DNA of 64,000 bases from Reticulitermes speratus (GCA_021186555.1 JAJKFL010000012.1:1860001-1924000); one strand, 5' to 3'. Counted from the stretch's first letter, positions 22,666 through 33,960 are shown. Numbers and translations are program-made. Notes: generated by a model not told the origin, from the letters alone.

Positions 22666-24739
22666 TACAAGCATTGAGAATATTATCTGTAAGTTTATAA
22701 ATAGCTTTATTGTGGATAATCCCCTTCTAAATCCAAACTGGTCTTGAAGTCAAAATGTTATGAACCTGTAAATGCTGATTTACCTTACAAAACATTATTG
22801 TCTCAGCTTAGCAAACACTGTCAACTATGAAATTGGTCTATAATTAGCAAAAAGAGACCTGTCACCTGTCTTGTAAAGTGGTTTAACAACAGCATATTTA
22901 AGTCTGTCAGGAAAAATACCCACGGAAAGCAATTTATTAAAGATATAAGATAATGGTCTGCTTATGAATGGTCCACACAATTTTAATAAATTATTAGATA
23001 TGCCATCGTATCCAGAAGAAGTCTTGTTATTTAGGGAACCAATTATACTTATTAATTCAGCCTGTGTTACTGGAACGACTGCCATAACAGGGAAACTATT
23101 TGGGTAGGATCTTTGTAAATGCGAAATAGCAGAATCAGCCTGAACATCAGTAAGGTTGAGTCTCTCAATTACTGAAAGGAAGTAATTATTAAAGACATCT
23201 GCTGCTGGACTTTGATTTACTGAGCATTATTGATTTTATATGATGATGGCTTAGGTTCAAAGTTACATATTTTCCCTGTCTCTTCCTAACAATACTCCAT
23301 GTTGTTTTGATCCTATTGTCAGAGTGTATTAATAACCGACTGTAATACATCTTTTTTGCCTCCCTACTCACCTTCCGTAATATCACACAATATCTAGTAT
23401 ACTAAACTTTTATCTTCTCATTATGACAGCTTCTACTAAGTATATACAAACTTATTTTCCGCATACAAGAAACCCTTATACCCTTGGTAATCCATTCCTT
23501 GTTGTTGGATTTAGACTTTGAGGTAGGATATTGAACAGGAAAACAGTGCTCAAAAATTAGTAAAAAAAGTGTTTAAAAAAGGAATTAAAAGTGTCATTCA
23601 CATCATCACGTTCATAAATATTGACCCAAGTTTCATTTTTTAGTAACTTCTGAAAACTGGAAACAGAATTTCTACATATTAACCTAGTTTTACATGGAAA
23701 ACCACTACTTTTATTCTGGGAAAACATCTTTTTTTAAAATTAAATATTGAGAGCATTGTGGTCAGACATTCCATTAACTATTGGTGATACAATAAAAGAG
23801 TGCAACCTTGTATTGTCAATAAAAATGTTTTCAATTGCTGATCCTTTGCTACAATAAATTCTAGTAGGAAATGAAATCGAATGAGTCACATTGAAAGTAT
23901 TCAGTAATGTAGACAGTTGAGCCTTGTGATAGCCATGCAACAAGTAATTTACGTTTACATCTCCACATATCAGAAATTCTGTTTTATGCCTATACAAATA
24001 TTTTAATGCTGTGTCCAGCATACTCAAGAACTGCTCAAAATTCCCTACAGATCTATATTACAAATAATTACTATATGAGAGGTTTTAGTATCTATTTGCA
24101 CCGCACAGAGTTCTATGATTGTTTCAACACAATAGTGCGAAACATCACAATTAACAAAGTGTATATCTTTCCTAACATAAATACAAACACCTCCTCCATG
24201 ATTTATAGTGCATGAAAAACTAGAGCCTAAATAATAATTCTCTAGATTAATGAGCAGTAAATTCTGAGTAGACAAATAGTGTTCTGAGAGACAAATAATA
24301 TGTGGATTAATTTGATTCATACAATTAATCATCACTTTTGTTAGACAGGCCTCTAATGTTCTGGTGAATAACTGTCAAGCAATTTTCTGTATCAGAATTT
24401 TTGCATGAATCAAACAAGTTTACATCCATAAAAAATCATCATTTCTAACTTGTCTTTTTTCCTCTAGATGGACGTTGATCAACCTTAAGTTCCAAATGTG
24501 ATGCACTATTTCTTGGGCAATTTACGTAACCTCCACTAATGTTCCCCTTACACTTCAATAGGTGATCATCATCATCATCATCAACATTTTGGCCTCAGTC
24601 AGCAGTACTACTACTATCCCTGTGACACACAGTTTCTTCTTGACTATCACTAAGATGACTATCCTGATTAGAATTAGTGACATTTTAATTATTTGAGCAT
24701 AAATCCTTGTCCATCTGTACAGTACCACTTGTTTTTTTG

Positions 24740-24860
24740 CTTGAAGGAATAGGAAGGGATGGTGTGGAATGGACTAATCTGGCTCAGGATAAGGATACGT
24801 GGCGGACAAGTGTGAACATGGTAACAAACCTGCGGGTTCCATAATGGCGGAGAATTTCTT
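24740..24860 (+). pseudogene. LINE C-terminal fragment, copy B partner of 14385-14500
   Basis: Same KEIGxxGVEWTNLAQD...DTWRTSVNMVTNLRVP tail as in copy A. Part of the segmental repeat. Confidence 0.6.
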
Positions 24861-25309
24861 GAGCAGCTGACAAACTATTGGTTTCTGTATAGTCAGTCAG
24901 GGCATTCACGTTCTTTAATGTAAGACATGTTGATATAAGTATGCCTACATATGTCATTCCATTTCTACAATCTGACCCAACATGTCGTTTGACACACGTT
25001 TTATCAGCAACTTGCTTTGCATCATAAAAGAGCCATTATCAGGACATAACAAAAACTGTAACCTGGAAACCTTAGTTATTGCAAGTTCGAGATCTCCCCC
25101 TTTACATCAGTGAATGCAAAGCAAACGCATAAAACAATTAGAAAATTAAAAATTGTATGTATGTAGCCTAAGTAAGTGTTAGATTTAAGGTAACCGTTAA
25201 AATGTTGCCAATGTTGTTATAAAAGGATTTTTTTAAAAAATAGTTGAAAAGTACTGTTTTAAAAAAGTGAGACAAGGAGTTAACTGCAAAGTTTTAGTTG
25301 GTATATATG

Positions 25310-25720
25310 GAGCGGTACTAGTAGGAGACACCGGCCGGCCGGTGTCTCCTACTAGTACCGCCTTATGAGCCGAAAATAAGAATGTGCCAAACGGCTTGTT
25401 GGGTCAGATTGTAGACACTGAATAAAATACATACTCATTCATGTTCATCGCAATACGTCTATAATAAAACAGTTAACACACACAAAAACGAGTACCAGTC
25501 ATTTGTTTTACTTGTATATCGATGTCTTCAAATACGCTTCATATACAGCACTGTGTGTGCAGGCCTATAATATCGAATTAATTATATTATTCATACCGTG
25601 CATATTCGTACAATCATTACATCAAACAACTCATGTGCCAAATGAAGTATATTCGTTAGCTATTATAAAAACCTCTACACGTTTCAGCACCAAGACGCCT
25701 TCACCAGCGAGTCAATATTG
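25310..25720 (-). repeat. Interspersed repeat with perfect 50-bp palindrome, copy 2
   Basis: Matches 19328-19740. The palindrome 25312-25361 is perfect over 50 bases (centre 25336/25337, ACCGGCCGGCCGGT). The far end has a decayed hammerhead-like motif (25670-25700 minus, CTGGTGAAGG...GCTGAAACGTGTAG). Confidence 0.82.
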
Positions 25721-26381
25721 ATAGCTTTCACGTGGTAAGGCATGGGTGATTTCCTTTGGCGTTGTTGCGCTACACATCGCTCTCAGTGACGCTTTTATGG
25801 CGATTTTGTTTTCCGTGCAACAATAAAACGTAAGTAGGTCTTCATGTACGGTGCCCGATCTTTTGTCCGATGTAAATAAAATTTGGATTTTCTCGACAGA
25901 TTTTCATTAAAGTTTCAAAAATGAAATATCACGAAAATCCGTCCAGTTGAATTTTATACAAATCTGGCTAATTTACAACATGAATCGTTTTGGAAACCCG
26001 GCATTTTAATTTGAATGCTATTTTTATAGAATGAGATCTCATTTTAATTTTAACATGGTATTTTTGCAACAGTACTTTTACTGAAAGTGTTTTTAAGTGG
26101 TAGTACTTAATGATGGCTTGTATTTAAGCCGAATGTTGTGGTACTAAATGACGATTAACTGTAAAAATTGAGTTGTAAAAGACGATCTGTGTATTATTTT
26201 CTCTGAGCGCCTGAAAAGGACAGCACGTAATAGAGGTTACTAGCCTGTGATTGAGTGACTGCACTTTGCCGTCCATATTGAAATGTGCCCAACAGGCGAA
26301 ATGTAAAACGTAAACAGAATTCTCTTGTAGCGTTGCGGCCAGCTACCGTATGGACGCTGGCACATGTTAAATAGTTTAAAC
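25721..26381. other. RpL18a upstream region, mostly unrecognised
   Basis: No gene seen. 26108-26145 (TTAATGATGGCTTGTATTTA then AGCCGAATGTTG) looks like a decayed member of the CTGATGATGG...GCCGAAAC repeat group. Confidence 0.35.
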
Positions 26382-26568
26382 CATGGGCGTCCACCCATTT
26401 TTGTCAAAGGGCCACAACCGTAATTGTGGTCGCGTTCGCGGGGCGCAATTGTAAAATATCACAATAAGTGGTATATCTAACCGGCTAAATTATTGTGTAA
26501 TTTGTACAGTATATACATAATTCACGTATGTGGCCGCGGGCCGCATACACGCGGGTTGAATAACCATG
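26382..26568. mobile_element. Possible hAT-type MITE
   Basis: Ends CATGGGCGTCCACCC and (reverse complement) CATGGTTATTCAACCC are imperfect TIRs. Flanks GTTTAAAC (26374-26381) and GTTGAACC (26569-26576) agree in 6 of 8 bases, as expected for an old 8-bp hAT duplication. Internal AAAGGGCCAC and CGGGCCGCAT are typical of such repeats. Confidence 0.5.
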
Positions 26569-26576
26569 GTTGAACC

Positions 26577-26834
26577 CTTCGTTTCCTGCAGAAATAAAAA
26601 ACGCATGGAGGTTAGCGACTCGTGTGCTTGGTGTTAATCACAGATTATCTATCCTGGCAGCTCGTCATGTGACTGGCACGTGGTTATTGCATCAACTAGA
26701 TGCCGGTGAGGTTTGCACTGATGCCACTGTCTCTCCCATCGCCCACGAACGTCGGAATGTTTGAGTAATCTGAGACTATCGTAGTTCACTGATGAGAAAT
26801 AACTGTCCTTCCGTTTCCTGTTCGGCACAGCAGC
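26577..26834 (+). promoter_or_regulatory. RpL18A: Probable RpL18a promoter and 5' UTR
   Basis: A pyrimidine-rich stretch CTGTCCTTCCGTTTCCTGTT (about 26801-26820), just before the ATG, resembles the TCT/5'-TOP start of ribosomal protein mRNAs. The start site itself is not determined. The 64-codon frame at 26570-26764 resembles no known protein. Confidence 0.45.
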
Positions 26835-26852
26835 ATGAAAGCTAAAGGAGAG
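26835..26852 (+). CDS. RpL18A: RpL18a exon 1
   Basis: Encodes MKAKGE only, then GTATAT donor in phase 0. Supported by the exact fit to exon 2 ([10 protein letters not shown]). Confidence 0.9.
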
Positions 26853-29800
26853 GTATATGAAATTTATGAAAATAATTTTAATGCGGTTCTTTCGGTTAGT
26901 TTTGGGAGGAAAGTTATAAATAGTAACGTATATATTTCATACGCATTTGGGGTAAAGTGTTGTTCTTCAGGAATGCATCTATTGTGCTGTGGTATGGCCA
27001 TTTTGAATGAACGCGCGGACATGTGGCAGTTTAGTACTGAAAGGTTGACATTTTCAGTTCCTTTAGATTTTTGTGCCTTGTACTTATTATATGAAGCAGG
27101 ATCAGCATTTGCTTTACCTCAGGATTTTCTGCTTGCTACATTATATCACCCTGCTGCTCTCAAAGTAGTAATTTATGTTGTTGGTCTGTGTGTTGTTTGT
27201 GACTTCAGAATATGTGCTGATTATTAGCTCTGCTCTCTTGTGTGGAATTTTAATTCTTGCTGTTATCTACTGCAATTTATTCTCTAAATGTGTAAAAGTA
27301 TAAATGCAAATTTACAGACAATCTTTGAAAAAAATACTTATGCTGCTTTTGGAGTGGCCATAATGAGTTTGTGGCTCAGTATACAGTTGTCTTCCAGGAA
27401 CGTTGTTATCAATTGCTACCAGAGGGTTATTTGACCTAGAGGCAAGTGTTGAATGAACAAGAATGAAGCTATCCGATTCCAGGCCTGGGTAGGCCCTTAG
27501 GGTTCCAGGAGGTTGAGGCTCCCAGATTTCTAGACAGTCGGCACATGAAGGTGGTAAGGTTGTCAGCCCTACGTACCGGCCGCCTTTACCCCCAGGTAAT
27601 ATTCCTGGTACTCATTTCTGTTAGAGGTTGAGTGGACCCCAGGACCATAGTGCGACCGAAAGGATTATGTCAATGACACCATCGGGAATCGAACCCACTA
27701 CCTTCTGGCTTGTAGTGTCGTGCCTCAACCAACTGCGCCGCCGCGTGCCCCCTGAATGAACAAGAATGTTCAAGGTTAAAGTGTTTCATGAAAGATAACT
27801 TGCTGCTTTATGTAGTGAGGCTCAAAAAGTGATGGTGTACATACATGTGGCTGAAGGTGCCGTGGTGTGTCATTGTTTGAAGCGTCAGAGGAATTACAGA
27901 TTGATGGACAGTGAGGAAATGTTTACCTGATTAGGAAACAACTGAGAAACTTTCAGGTGCGTGTCAGTGCATGGCAACTGAGACAATTTGTATCGCTGTA
28001 AGCTCTCCTCATGCAGTTGAAGTCACATGTGCATACTTGGCAGATATTCCTCTTTGTGGAGTGGCTACTGATGCAAGAAGCCATCTAGCTGTTAAGATGT
28101 TTGCAGTTCTGATTCATTATTTTGTCTGGAAAAATGTGGATTGCAGACAGAACAGTTACACATTCACAGTAAACCAATTGATGTGAGGTAACCAGCTAGC
28201 AAGGTATAATGCATAGCATCCGGGAAAAGTGAAGGCCTATACCAAATGAAACAGTGCGCACCATTGTACAGTGTGTTCTTTGCAACTTAGAAAGAGCCTA
28301 ACCTTGCTGGAAGGTGCATTGCATTTTCTGGCGATGGTTGTGGTACAGTGTCCGGGGATATAGCACACATCTGACACAAATTGTTTTTTGGAGAATTGAA
28401 GTATCCAGTAAAACACCACTTAATTGGTGTGGGTTGTCTGGCTCATGTCTTTAATAACGGACATACACATTGAGGCCCTACTGTATATATTTCCGCACCC
28501 ATTGAATTTTTCAGTATTTTCTGAATGTGATATAGTGTATATTTACTTGTTCCACACTCTTGTGTCTGTGTAGCATAGCCTTCAGTACCACTGTGTACAG
28601 CATATAACAAACCCTAACCTCAGTCCTTAAAGTTGAACATTTTATTTCATTTCCTTATACAGTTCACAACCTGTGACCACCTTAATATTGTGTGGAACAC
28701 CAGTATCAATTATTAATATACATTTGTTACATTTTTCAGTTGAAAGAGTTTGAAGTGATAGGGCGTAAGCTGCCAACAGGGAGGGAGAAGGTCACTCCGC
28801 TGTATAAGATGAGGATCTTTGCTCCTGATGCCATTGTGGCAAAATCACGGTTTTGGTATTTTCTTAGACAGTTAAAGAAGTTCAAGAAAACGACAGGTGA
28901 AATTGTTTCTATAAAACAGGTGAGTGCAAAGCTTGGAGTAGTGTATTGTGTCGTAGCAGGTGAAGTTCCTGCAAACATAAGAATGCTTGAGGATTCATGC
29001 CTGCTGGGAAGTGATGATGTGTCGCTGTGTTAATGTTTCCCAACATTTCAAAGGAACATATTCATCGTCTAGGGTTGATGGGTACAAGAAGAAGAGGCCC
29101 CACAACTGAACGATAAAGGCACTGTGTTCATGTCAAGTGTCAGAAAACAGTAACGCAGCAACACAACTCCACTTTCTCAAATGTTTCAGACTTCTGGAAG
29201 AACATGTAATCGCTACATGATATAGAGGCACAAAAAACTACCATCATTTGAATGACTGTGAAAACGTGAAAACTTTAACTACGGTATGCCGGATTTTAAT
29301 GTTTCTATACATGATTCAGGTCTCTATTACTGTGTGTGTGCTGAGCTGTCTTCAGTGTGTCTTAAGGCCGTTGCACAAACCTGTAACCCAGGGACACAAC
29401 AGTACATCCCAAAAGACCTGAATCCTCAGTAACACCACTATAGACACCTCAAACCTCACATAAAAACATTGATAATTACACAGTGCAGAAACCCAAAACA
29501 TGACCATTGTTTGAATATACTGTTTAGTTTAATGACACGTGGATTTTCAGGTGTGGTTATTTGATTTAAGGTGTGTTTGTGATAGTATTTTGCATGTCTG
29601 TGTTGGCCCATATGTGACGTAAAATGTGTGCGTTTACACACACACATTTTTAGCATATAGACTTGTCAAGATAACTGCATGATGACCCATCTAACTATCA
29701 ACATATTGGATGACACTGGTAACATTTTATGTTCACATTAATACTGCTTTTATACATAAAACCTTTACAGTTGACTTTTTGTTTCTTTTAATCACTTTTT

Positions 29801-32424
29801 TAAATTACTTTTTATAGTTTTTGTAACAACTTTGGTATTTAAATATTTACTGCATAATCACACAATTTTAACATTTTCTTAAGCCTTGTGATAAAAACTT
29901 GGTTTTATGTACATTTATATTATTATATTATAGTATATTTATATTATATTGTATATATATCCATCGATGTAAAGGGGGAGATCTCCTCCTGAAAAAGATA
30001 CAGATCTTTCCATTTTATAGTCTTGATAGTGGCCTGATGATGGCTCATTTCCAGAGCCGATACTACCCGAGTAAACGTATATACCGTATATTCTCGAATC
30101 TAATGTGCATCTGAATCTAATGCGCACCCAGTTTTTGGCGACTTCTTAAACGAAAAAAAGTTAGTTCGCTATTCTAATCCGCACCTTTCCTTCAACCACC
30201 CCTTGCCCACGGGGCGACTGATTGAATAATATTGGATGTTACCAATGCGTTAAAATCCGACGCTACGCCTGTGGCCGATGAGTCATACCGATAGAGGCGG
30301 GGCCTTTCTCAACAGACGTGCGCAATCTCGTCTGAAGCCAGCTGAGCTTTAGTTGTTGAAACGTGGGAGGTGCTTGTTCCAATTTGTCGTGTACCGTAGT
30401 TATGGAAGAGGGACACCTGAAATCTAAACGACTCTCATATACGGCGAAGTTCAAACGTGAAGTTATTCGGTGCGCAGAGGAGAATGGAAACCGCAAAGCC
30501 GCTGCGATTTTTTGGAGTTAATGAAAGCAACGTTCGACTGTGGCGGAAACAAGGCAGCGATCAGCGGGTGTGAGGCGTCACGAAGGAAATTCACTGGACC
30601 CAATTATTATATTATTATAATAATAAATAATAAAATAATAGATTATTGTATTGTATTGTTCTTACGGCACGTACAGCAGCTCAATCATTTTTCCAAAATC
30701 CAGCTCTAGGACCGCGAATCTAATCAGCACGCGAATCTAATACGCATCTGATTTTTTAGCCCTCTAAAACTGTAAAAAGGGTGCGCATTAGATTCGAGAA
30801 TATACGGTAATATAACTTGTTGAGTGATTGGTTGAATAAACATACACTTGTGATTAAAAGCTCTGTTGGATGTTCTTCAAATTGATGCATTCATATTTTA
30901 TTACTCTGGTATGACTTTGAAAAGATGTGCTCTTTCTTGTTGCACTCATAATAGGATATTTGCCTGAAGATGGCATATTGCACTGATAGTGTAGGGATTT
31001 TGTGTTATTAAATAATATCGTTGTTACAGGTGTATTGACTGAAGCATTTAGTGATGTTTGGTTAATGCAGCATGAGTCTGAAATATACAGTATTCTTCAG
31101 ATTGCAAATTCTTATCTGAAAGGAACACGTAATCTGTATTGGTCTTGATAGTCTGTAGCATTTCAGAAAACAGGAGTGGAGATCTTTTGCTTATTTGTTT
31201 CAGTCTGGTTCATTTTGAGACTTTTAAGATCAAGAATGGTGGGGGGTCAGGGGCAACGTATCAGACTGAACACAGTCATGGTGCAGTATCTGGTATTGTC
31301 TGTGAATCAGATTAATCCATTGAGGGTGGGCTCAGGCATTTGCTGGCCAAGGTCAATATATATACATCTGTTTTGTTCCTAGTCAACATTTATTAAAAAA
31401 ACAGTATTAATTATTTCACATTTGTAGTGTTCTTTAAATTATTACAAGGTTTAAAAAAACAGTAAATGAAAATTGCCTTAAAAATATGTAATGTGTTATG
31501 AGTATTGCATTACACATTAACTCAAGGTATACATGTACCATTCTGGTATTGCTCGTGACCTGTAGGTTAGAGAATTACAGTGTACTGGTAAGAAATTTGG
31601 ATGTTGACATGTGGAAAAAGTAGGGTATGTGTTTGTCACTTGGCAAGGTAAAGGTAAAGTTCACCCTAGAACAGGCCATGAAGGCCCAGAGGGGGAGTAG
31701 AGGTATAGCTCTACTCTTTCTATAACCTCGGCGCCAGATGGGATGGGTGGTCAACACCACGCCCCGGCCACTTTACCCCCGGGAAAGAGTCCCGGTACCC
31801 ATTGTACAGGAGGCTGGGTGGGCCCAGGGCCGGTCTGGACGGGTGCTGAAAATCTCACCCCCACCGGCATTGAAGTGCCTAAAAATGTCTTAACATACCT
31901 GGCAATCAGGAAGACCAGTTACAAAATAAATTATGCAACTATGGCACTTGTTCATAAAATGCAAATGTATGGCAGCCATCCTGAAAGGATTTCATAAGTA
32001 ATTTAACTTGTCCTTACTGTTCAAGTAAAGAGTCCTCTGTCACACTGGTAGTTGTTAAACTACAGCCATTTTAATTGTTGGGTTGAAGATTCCAGAGAAG
32101 TCCCCTGTCAAGATCAAGAACTTTGGCATCTGGCTGCGTTACGACTCACGTTCTGGTACTCACAACATGTATCGTGAGTACCGTGACTTGAGTGTGTCTG
32201 GGGCTGTGACTCAGTGCTACCGGGACATGGGGGCTCGACACAGGGCCAGAGCTCACTCTATCCAGATCATCAAGGTGGAGCAGGTGAAGGCCGCCAACTG
32301 TCGGCGCCCTCTGGTCAAGCAGTTCCATAACTCCAAGATCAGGTTCCCTCTGCCAAAACGCATCCAGCAGAGGAATTTGCTGCCTCGTTTCTCTGTGCGG
32401 AAGCCACGCACCTACTTCATGTAA
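26835..32424 (+). CDS. RpL18A: 60S ribosomal protein L18a (eL20), complete
   Basis: Structural protein of the large cytoplasmic ribosomal subunit. Three exons, 26835-26852, 28740-28919 and 32089-32424, join in phase 0 to give 177 residues, close to the usual 176. Diagnostic stretches are [58 protein letters not shown] and [20 protein letters not shown]. Splice borders are GAG|GTATAT, TTTCAG|TTG, CAG|GTGAGT and TTGAAG|ATT. The tiny six-codon first exon is inferred from the conserved N-terminus. Intron 1 holds a SINE (27440-27755); intron 2 holds a Tigger-like element and a SINE. The frame running on from exon 1 (to 27227) is intron read-through. AATAAA follows at 32440. Confidence 0.97.
27440..27755 (-). 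repeat. tRNA-derived SINE, family 3-like, minus orientation (RpL18a intron 1)
   Basis: The minus-strand head at 27755 reads GGCACGCGGCGGCGCAGTTG, then GTTGAGGCACGACACTAC and GGGTTCGATTCCCGAT (B box). The body includes the CCCAGGTAATATTCCTGGTA motif shared with 31646-31875 and 61439-62005. Confidence 0.7.
28740..28919 (+). CDS. RpL18A: RpL18a exon 2
   Basis: Sixty codons from [18 protein letters not shown] to [12 protein letters not shown]. The acceptor is CATTTTTCAG and the donor GTGAGT. Confidence 0.97.
28920..29930. other. RpL18a intron 2, first part, nothing recognised
   Basis: AT-rich intron. A TGATGA at 29012 and a CTGA near 29107 could be read as C and D boxes but no terminal stem is visible, so no snoRNA is called. 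Confidence 0.35.
30031..30066 (+). ncRNA. Hammerhead-like motif, decayed
   Basis: CCTGATGATGGCTCATTTCC then AGAGCCGATACT. The CTGATGA core and GGCTC/GAGCC stem are intact, but GAAAC has become GATAC. It lies beside the Tigger-like element 30084-30807, at the end of a repeat related to 54360-54500. Confidence 0.35.
30084..30807 (+). mobile_element. Tigger/pogo-like element with HTH remnant (RpL18a intron 2)
   Basis: TIRs CCGTATATTCTCGAATCTAA at the left and its inverted partner at the right, TA on both sides (30082-30083, 30808-30809). From 30402 the plus strand reads [20 protein letters not shown] then [14 protein letters not shown]; after one frameshift it reads [14 protein letters not shown]. 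This is the N-terminal HTH of a Tigger/jerky-type transposase. The remainder is lost. Confidence 0.85.
31646..31875 (-). repeat. SINE family 3, 5'-truncated (RpL18a intron 2)
   Basis: Starts with the tail repeat AAGGTAAAGGTAAAGTTCAC and matches 61439-62005 (CTAGAACAGGCCATGAAGGC; TTTACCCCCGGGAAAGAGTC). It ends before the tRNA-like head. Confidence 0.8.
32089..32424 (+). CDS. RpL18A: RpL18a exon 3
   Basis: [20 protein letters not shown] to VRKPRTYFM and TAA at 32422-32424. Its GC-rich third positions contrast with the AT-rich surroundings. Confidence 0.97.
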   Translation: MPEKSPVKIKNFGIWLRYDSRSGTHNMYREYRDLSVSGAVTQCYRDMGARHRARAHSIQIIKVEQVKAANCRRPLVKQFHNSKIRFPLPKRIQQRNLLPRFSVRKPRTYFM

Positions 32425-32439
32425 CATATTTGCTAAGTG

Positions 32440-32445
32440 AATAAA
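32440..32445 (+). terminator. RpL18A: RpL18a poly(A) signal
   Basis: AATAAA 16 bases after the stop codon, a very short 3' UTR as is usual for ribosomal protein genes. Confidence 0.8.
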
Positions 32446-32690
32446 CAAAATGTGTCTGGTGGTGTCATTTATTGTGGATTCAGTGGAGGGAAATTTGGAT
32501 TAAAAGTTGTTACTATATAGCAGAGTAATTTGCAGTTAGCCATTGCTGGCTTCCCTAATTCCCTGCATGCTGAACCATGTACATGTTGCAATCAAGTAGT
32601 TTCTAAACTGAATGTATTGTGTAATAATTCACAACAAATGCTCAATCTTTGTATTTACACAGCTGTATCACATCAATGCACTAAGATCTA

Positions 32691-33028
32691 CTACATGTTT
32701 CGGTCCCTGTAGGATCATCGTCAGTGAGTCTGTACATGAAATGACCTTGTATAAAACATTAAATAAGTAATTCACAAGTTGTTAGCTCCTGATATCTTGT
32801 ATGTCATGTAGCAGAATTCAGAAGTAAATTGTAGGTTGTTCCATGTAGGTTAGATGTATAAAATAATCTACATGGAGCAATTTACAATTTACATCTCAAT
32901 TCTGCTACATGACATGCAAGATATCAGGAGCTAACAACTTGTGAATTACTTATTTAATGTTTTATACAAGGTCAGTTGATGTACAGACTCACTGACGATG
33001 ATCCTACAGGGACCGAAACATGTAGGAG
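32691..33028. repeat. Palindromic repeat with a hammerhead-like motif at each end
   Basis: Arms 32691-32850 and 32870-33028 are inverted copies (for example TTCACAAGTTGTTAGCTCCT versus AGGAGCTAACAACTTGTGAA). Minus-oriented motif at 32691-32730 and plus-oriented motif at 32986-33028 (CTGACGATGATCC...GGGACCGAAACATGTAGGAG). Same geometry as the giant palindrome at 1731-5131, but only about 340 bp long. Confidence 0.85.
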
Positions 33029-33223
33029 TTTTTAACGTTTTAATGTAATATAACTGTAAATACAAGATTGTGCATTTGTTGGGGAATTGTAAATTAAGTT
33101 ACTGTCAGTGCATGGAATGAATAACATAAAATGAGGTGGGTGTTGATGTTCTGACCTTGCAAAAAAACATAAAATGAATTTCTCTATACCAACAATACTT
33201 CTAATCAATGTTGCTTCTTCCAA

Positions 33224-33960
33224 GTAGTCACCTTGGGGGCATTATACAGCAAGTCCATTAATCATGCCACAGTTTGGAGCGTTTTGTGATGTCCTTTGAA
33301 ACTCAGCAAGTGCATTCCACAATTTTGCTTGCATCGTGGCACTGTCTTTGATTTCTCGGCTGTACCTGTAAACCCACGTTTTGTCATTTGTGAACATCTT
33401 TGAAAGGAATTCTGGGCCTCTTTTTTCGAGCCTCTCTTGAAGGAGCAGGCACATGTTGATACAGTTCCGCTTGTCACTTGTCCGATGCATGTGCAGATTG
33501 TGTCTCAGAATACAGTAAAATCCCAATTTAATGTTCCCGCATTTAGTGAAATCCCGGATTTAGTGATGATTTTTTCATGTCCCGACAATAGCTCCATATA
33601 AACAATGTAACCTCCATTTAATGAAAACCTCGATTTAGTGAAATATATTCTAATCCCCCAGCAATTCATTAAATAAGGGGTTTACTGTACTATGAACTCG
33701 CCCAAGTAAAATTCCCATCATCTAGCAACATTACCAGTGCTGGATGAACATGTTTAGATCTTTTGCTTGTTGTTTGATGTCCCAAGCATTCGGCATCTTC
33801 AACGGAGGGCACGCCACTTTTTAACTTGAAAAACCACACAAGAAGTCGTGTTCTTTCCATTTTCTGCTCTCCAAAAGCTACTTTAAACATTTTGAAAGTT
33901 TCTGTAATATTTTTCCCCAGTTTAAAACAACATGATGCAGCCTTGCCGTACTTTCAAGTC
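33224..33960 (-). pseudogene. Degenerate mariner-like transposase, split by a MITE
   Basis: Minus strand: FKMFKVAFGEQKMERTRLLV then SGVPSVEDAECLGH (33750-33900), and after the MITE LLQERLEKRGPEFLSKMFTN and DKTWVYRYSREIKDSA (33330-33450). These match the N-terminal HTH and first catalytic region (here ND instead of GD) of mariner transposases. There are many stops and frameshifts. Confidence 0.7.
33513..33687. mobile_element. MITE with CAGTAAA termini and TA duplication
   Basis: Left CAGTAAAATCCCAATTTAAT and right (reverse complement) CAGTAAACCCCTTATTTAAT with TA at 33511-33512 and 33688-33689. It is 175 bp, contains repeated ATTTAGTGAAAT-like internal motifs, and is inserted in the mariner remnant. 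Confidence 0.85.

Larger units (their letters stand above)
21460..24738 (-). pseudogene. LINE (endonuclease plus reverse transcriptase), broken, with Tigger-like insert
   Basis: Minus strand, from high to low coordinates: an acidic leader, LTVIHQNIRGLSNKSD (about 24390), endonuclease pieces (INPHIICLSEHYLS; EFLICGDVNVNYLLHG; SDHNALNI near 23745), then RT pieces LNNKTSSGYDGISNNLLKLC, VVKPLYKTGDRSLFANYRPI (22825-23085) and, after the insert at 21746-22665, HIGGIFCDLSKAFDCANHEI and HGVPQWSVLG (ends near 21480). Several frameshifts and stops make it a pseudogene. The catalytic FADD part and the C-terminus are missing. The jockey/CR1 group is likely; the clade is not settled. Confidence 0.85.
20094..25275. 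repeat. Segmental repeat copy B, expanded by insertions
   Basis: Matches copy A (13176-14904) from CTGCACTAATGCC to the AAAAAAGTGAGACAAG end. Differences are two short foldback inserts with 11-12-base target duplications and about 3.3 kb of LINE sequence (21460-24738) between the parts matching 13990 and 14385. Confidence 0.8.

Noticed and set aside
26570-26764. 64-codon plus-strand ORF before RpL18a
   Set aside because: No recognisable similarity; it overlaps the probable RpL18a promoter and the hAT-like flank.
26835-27227. 130-codon ORF starting at the RpL18a ATG
   Set aside because: Only the first six codons are exon; the rest is read-through into intron 1 after a GTATAT donor.
29010-29112. 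C/D box snoRNA in RpL18a intron 2
   Set aside because: TGATGA and CTGA are present at a plausible distance, but no terminal stem, C' or D' box is visible.
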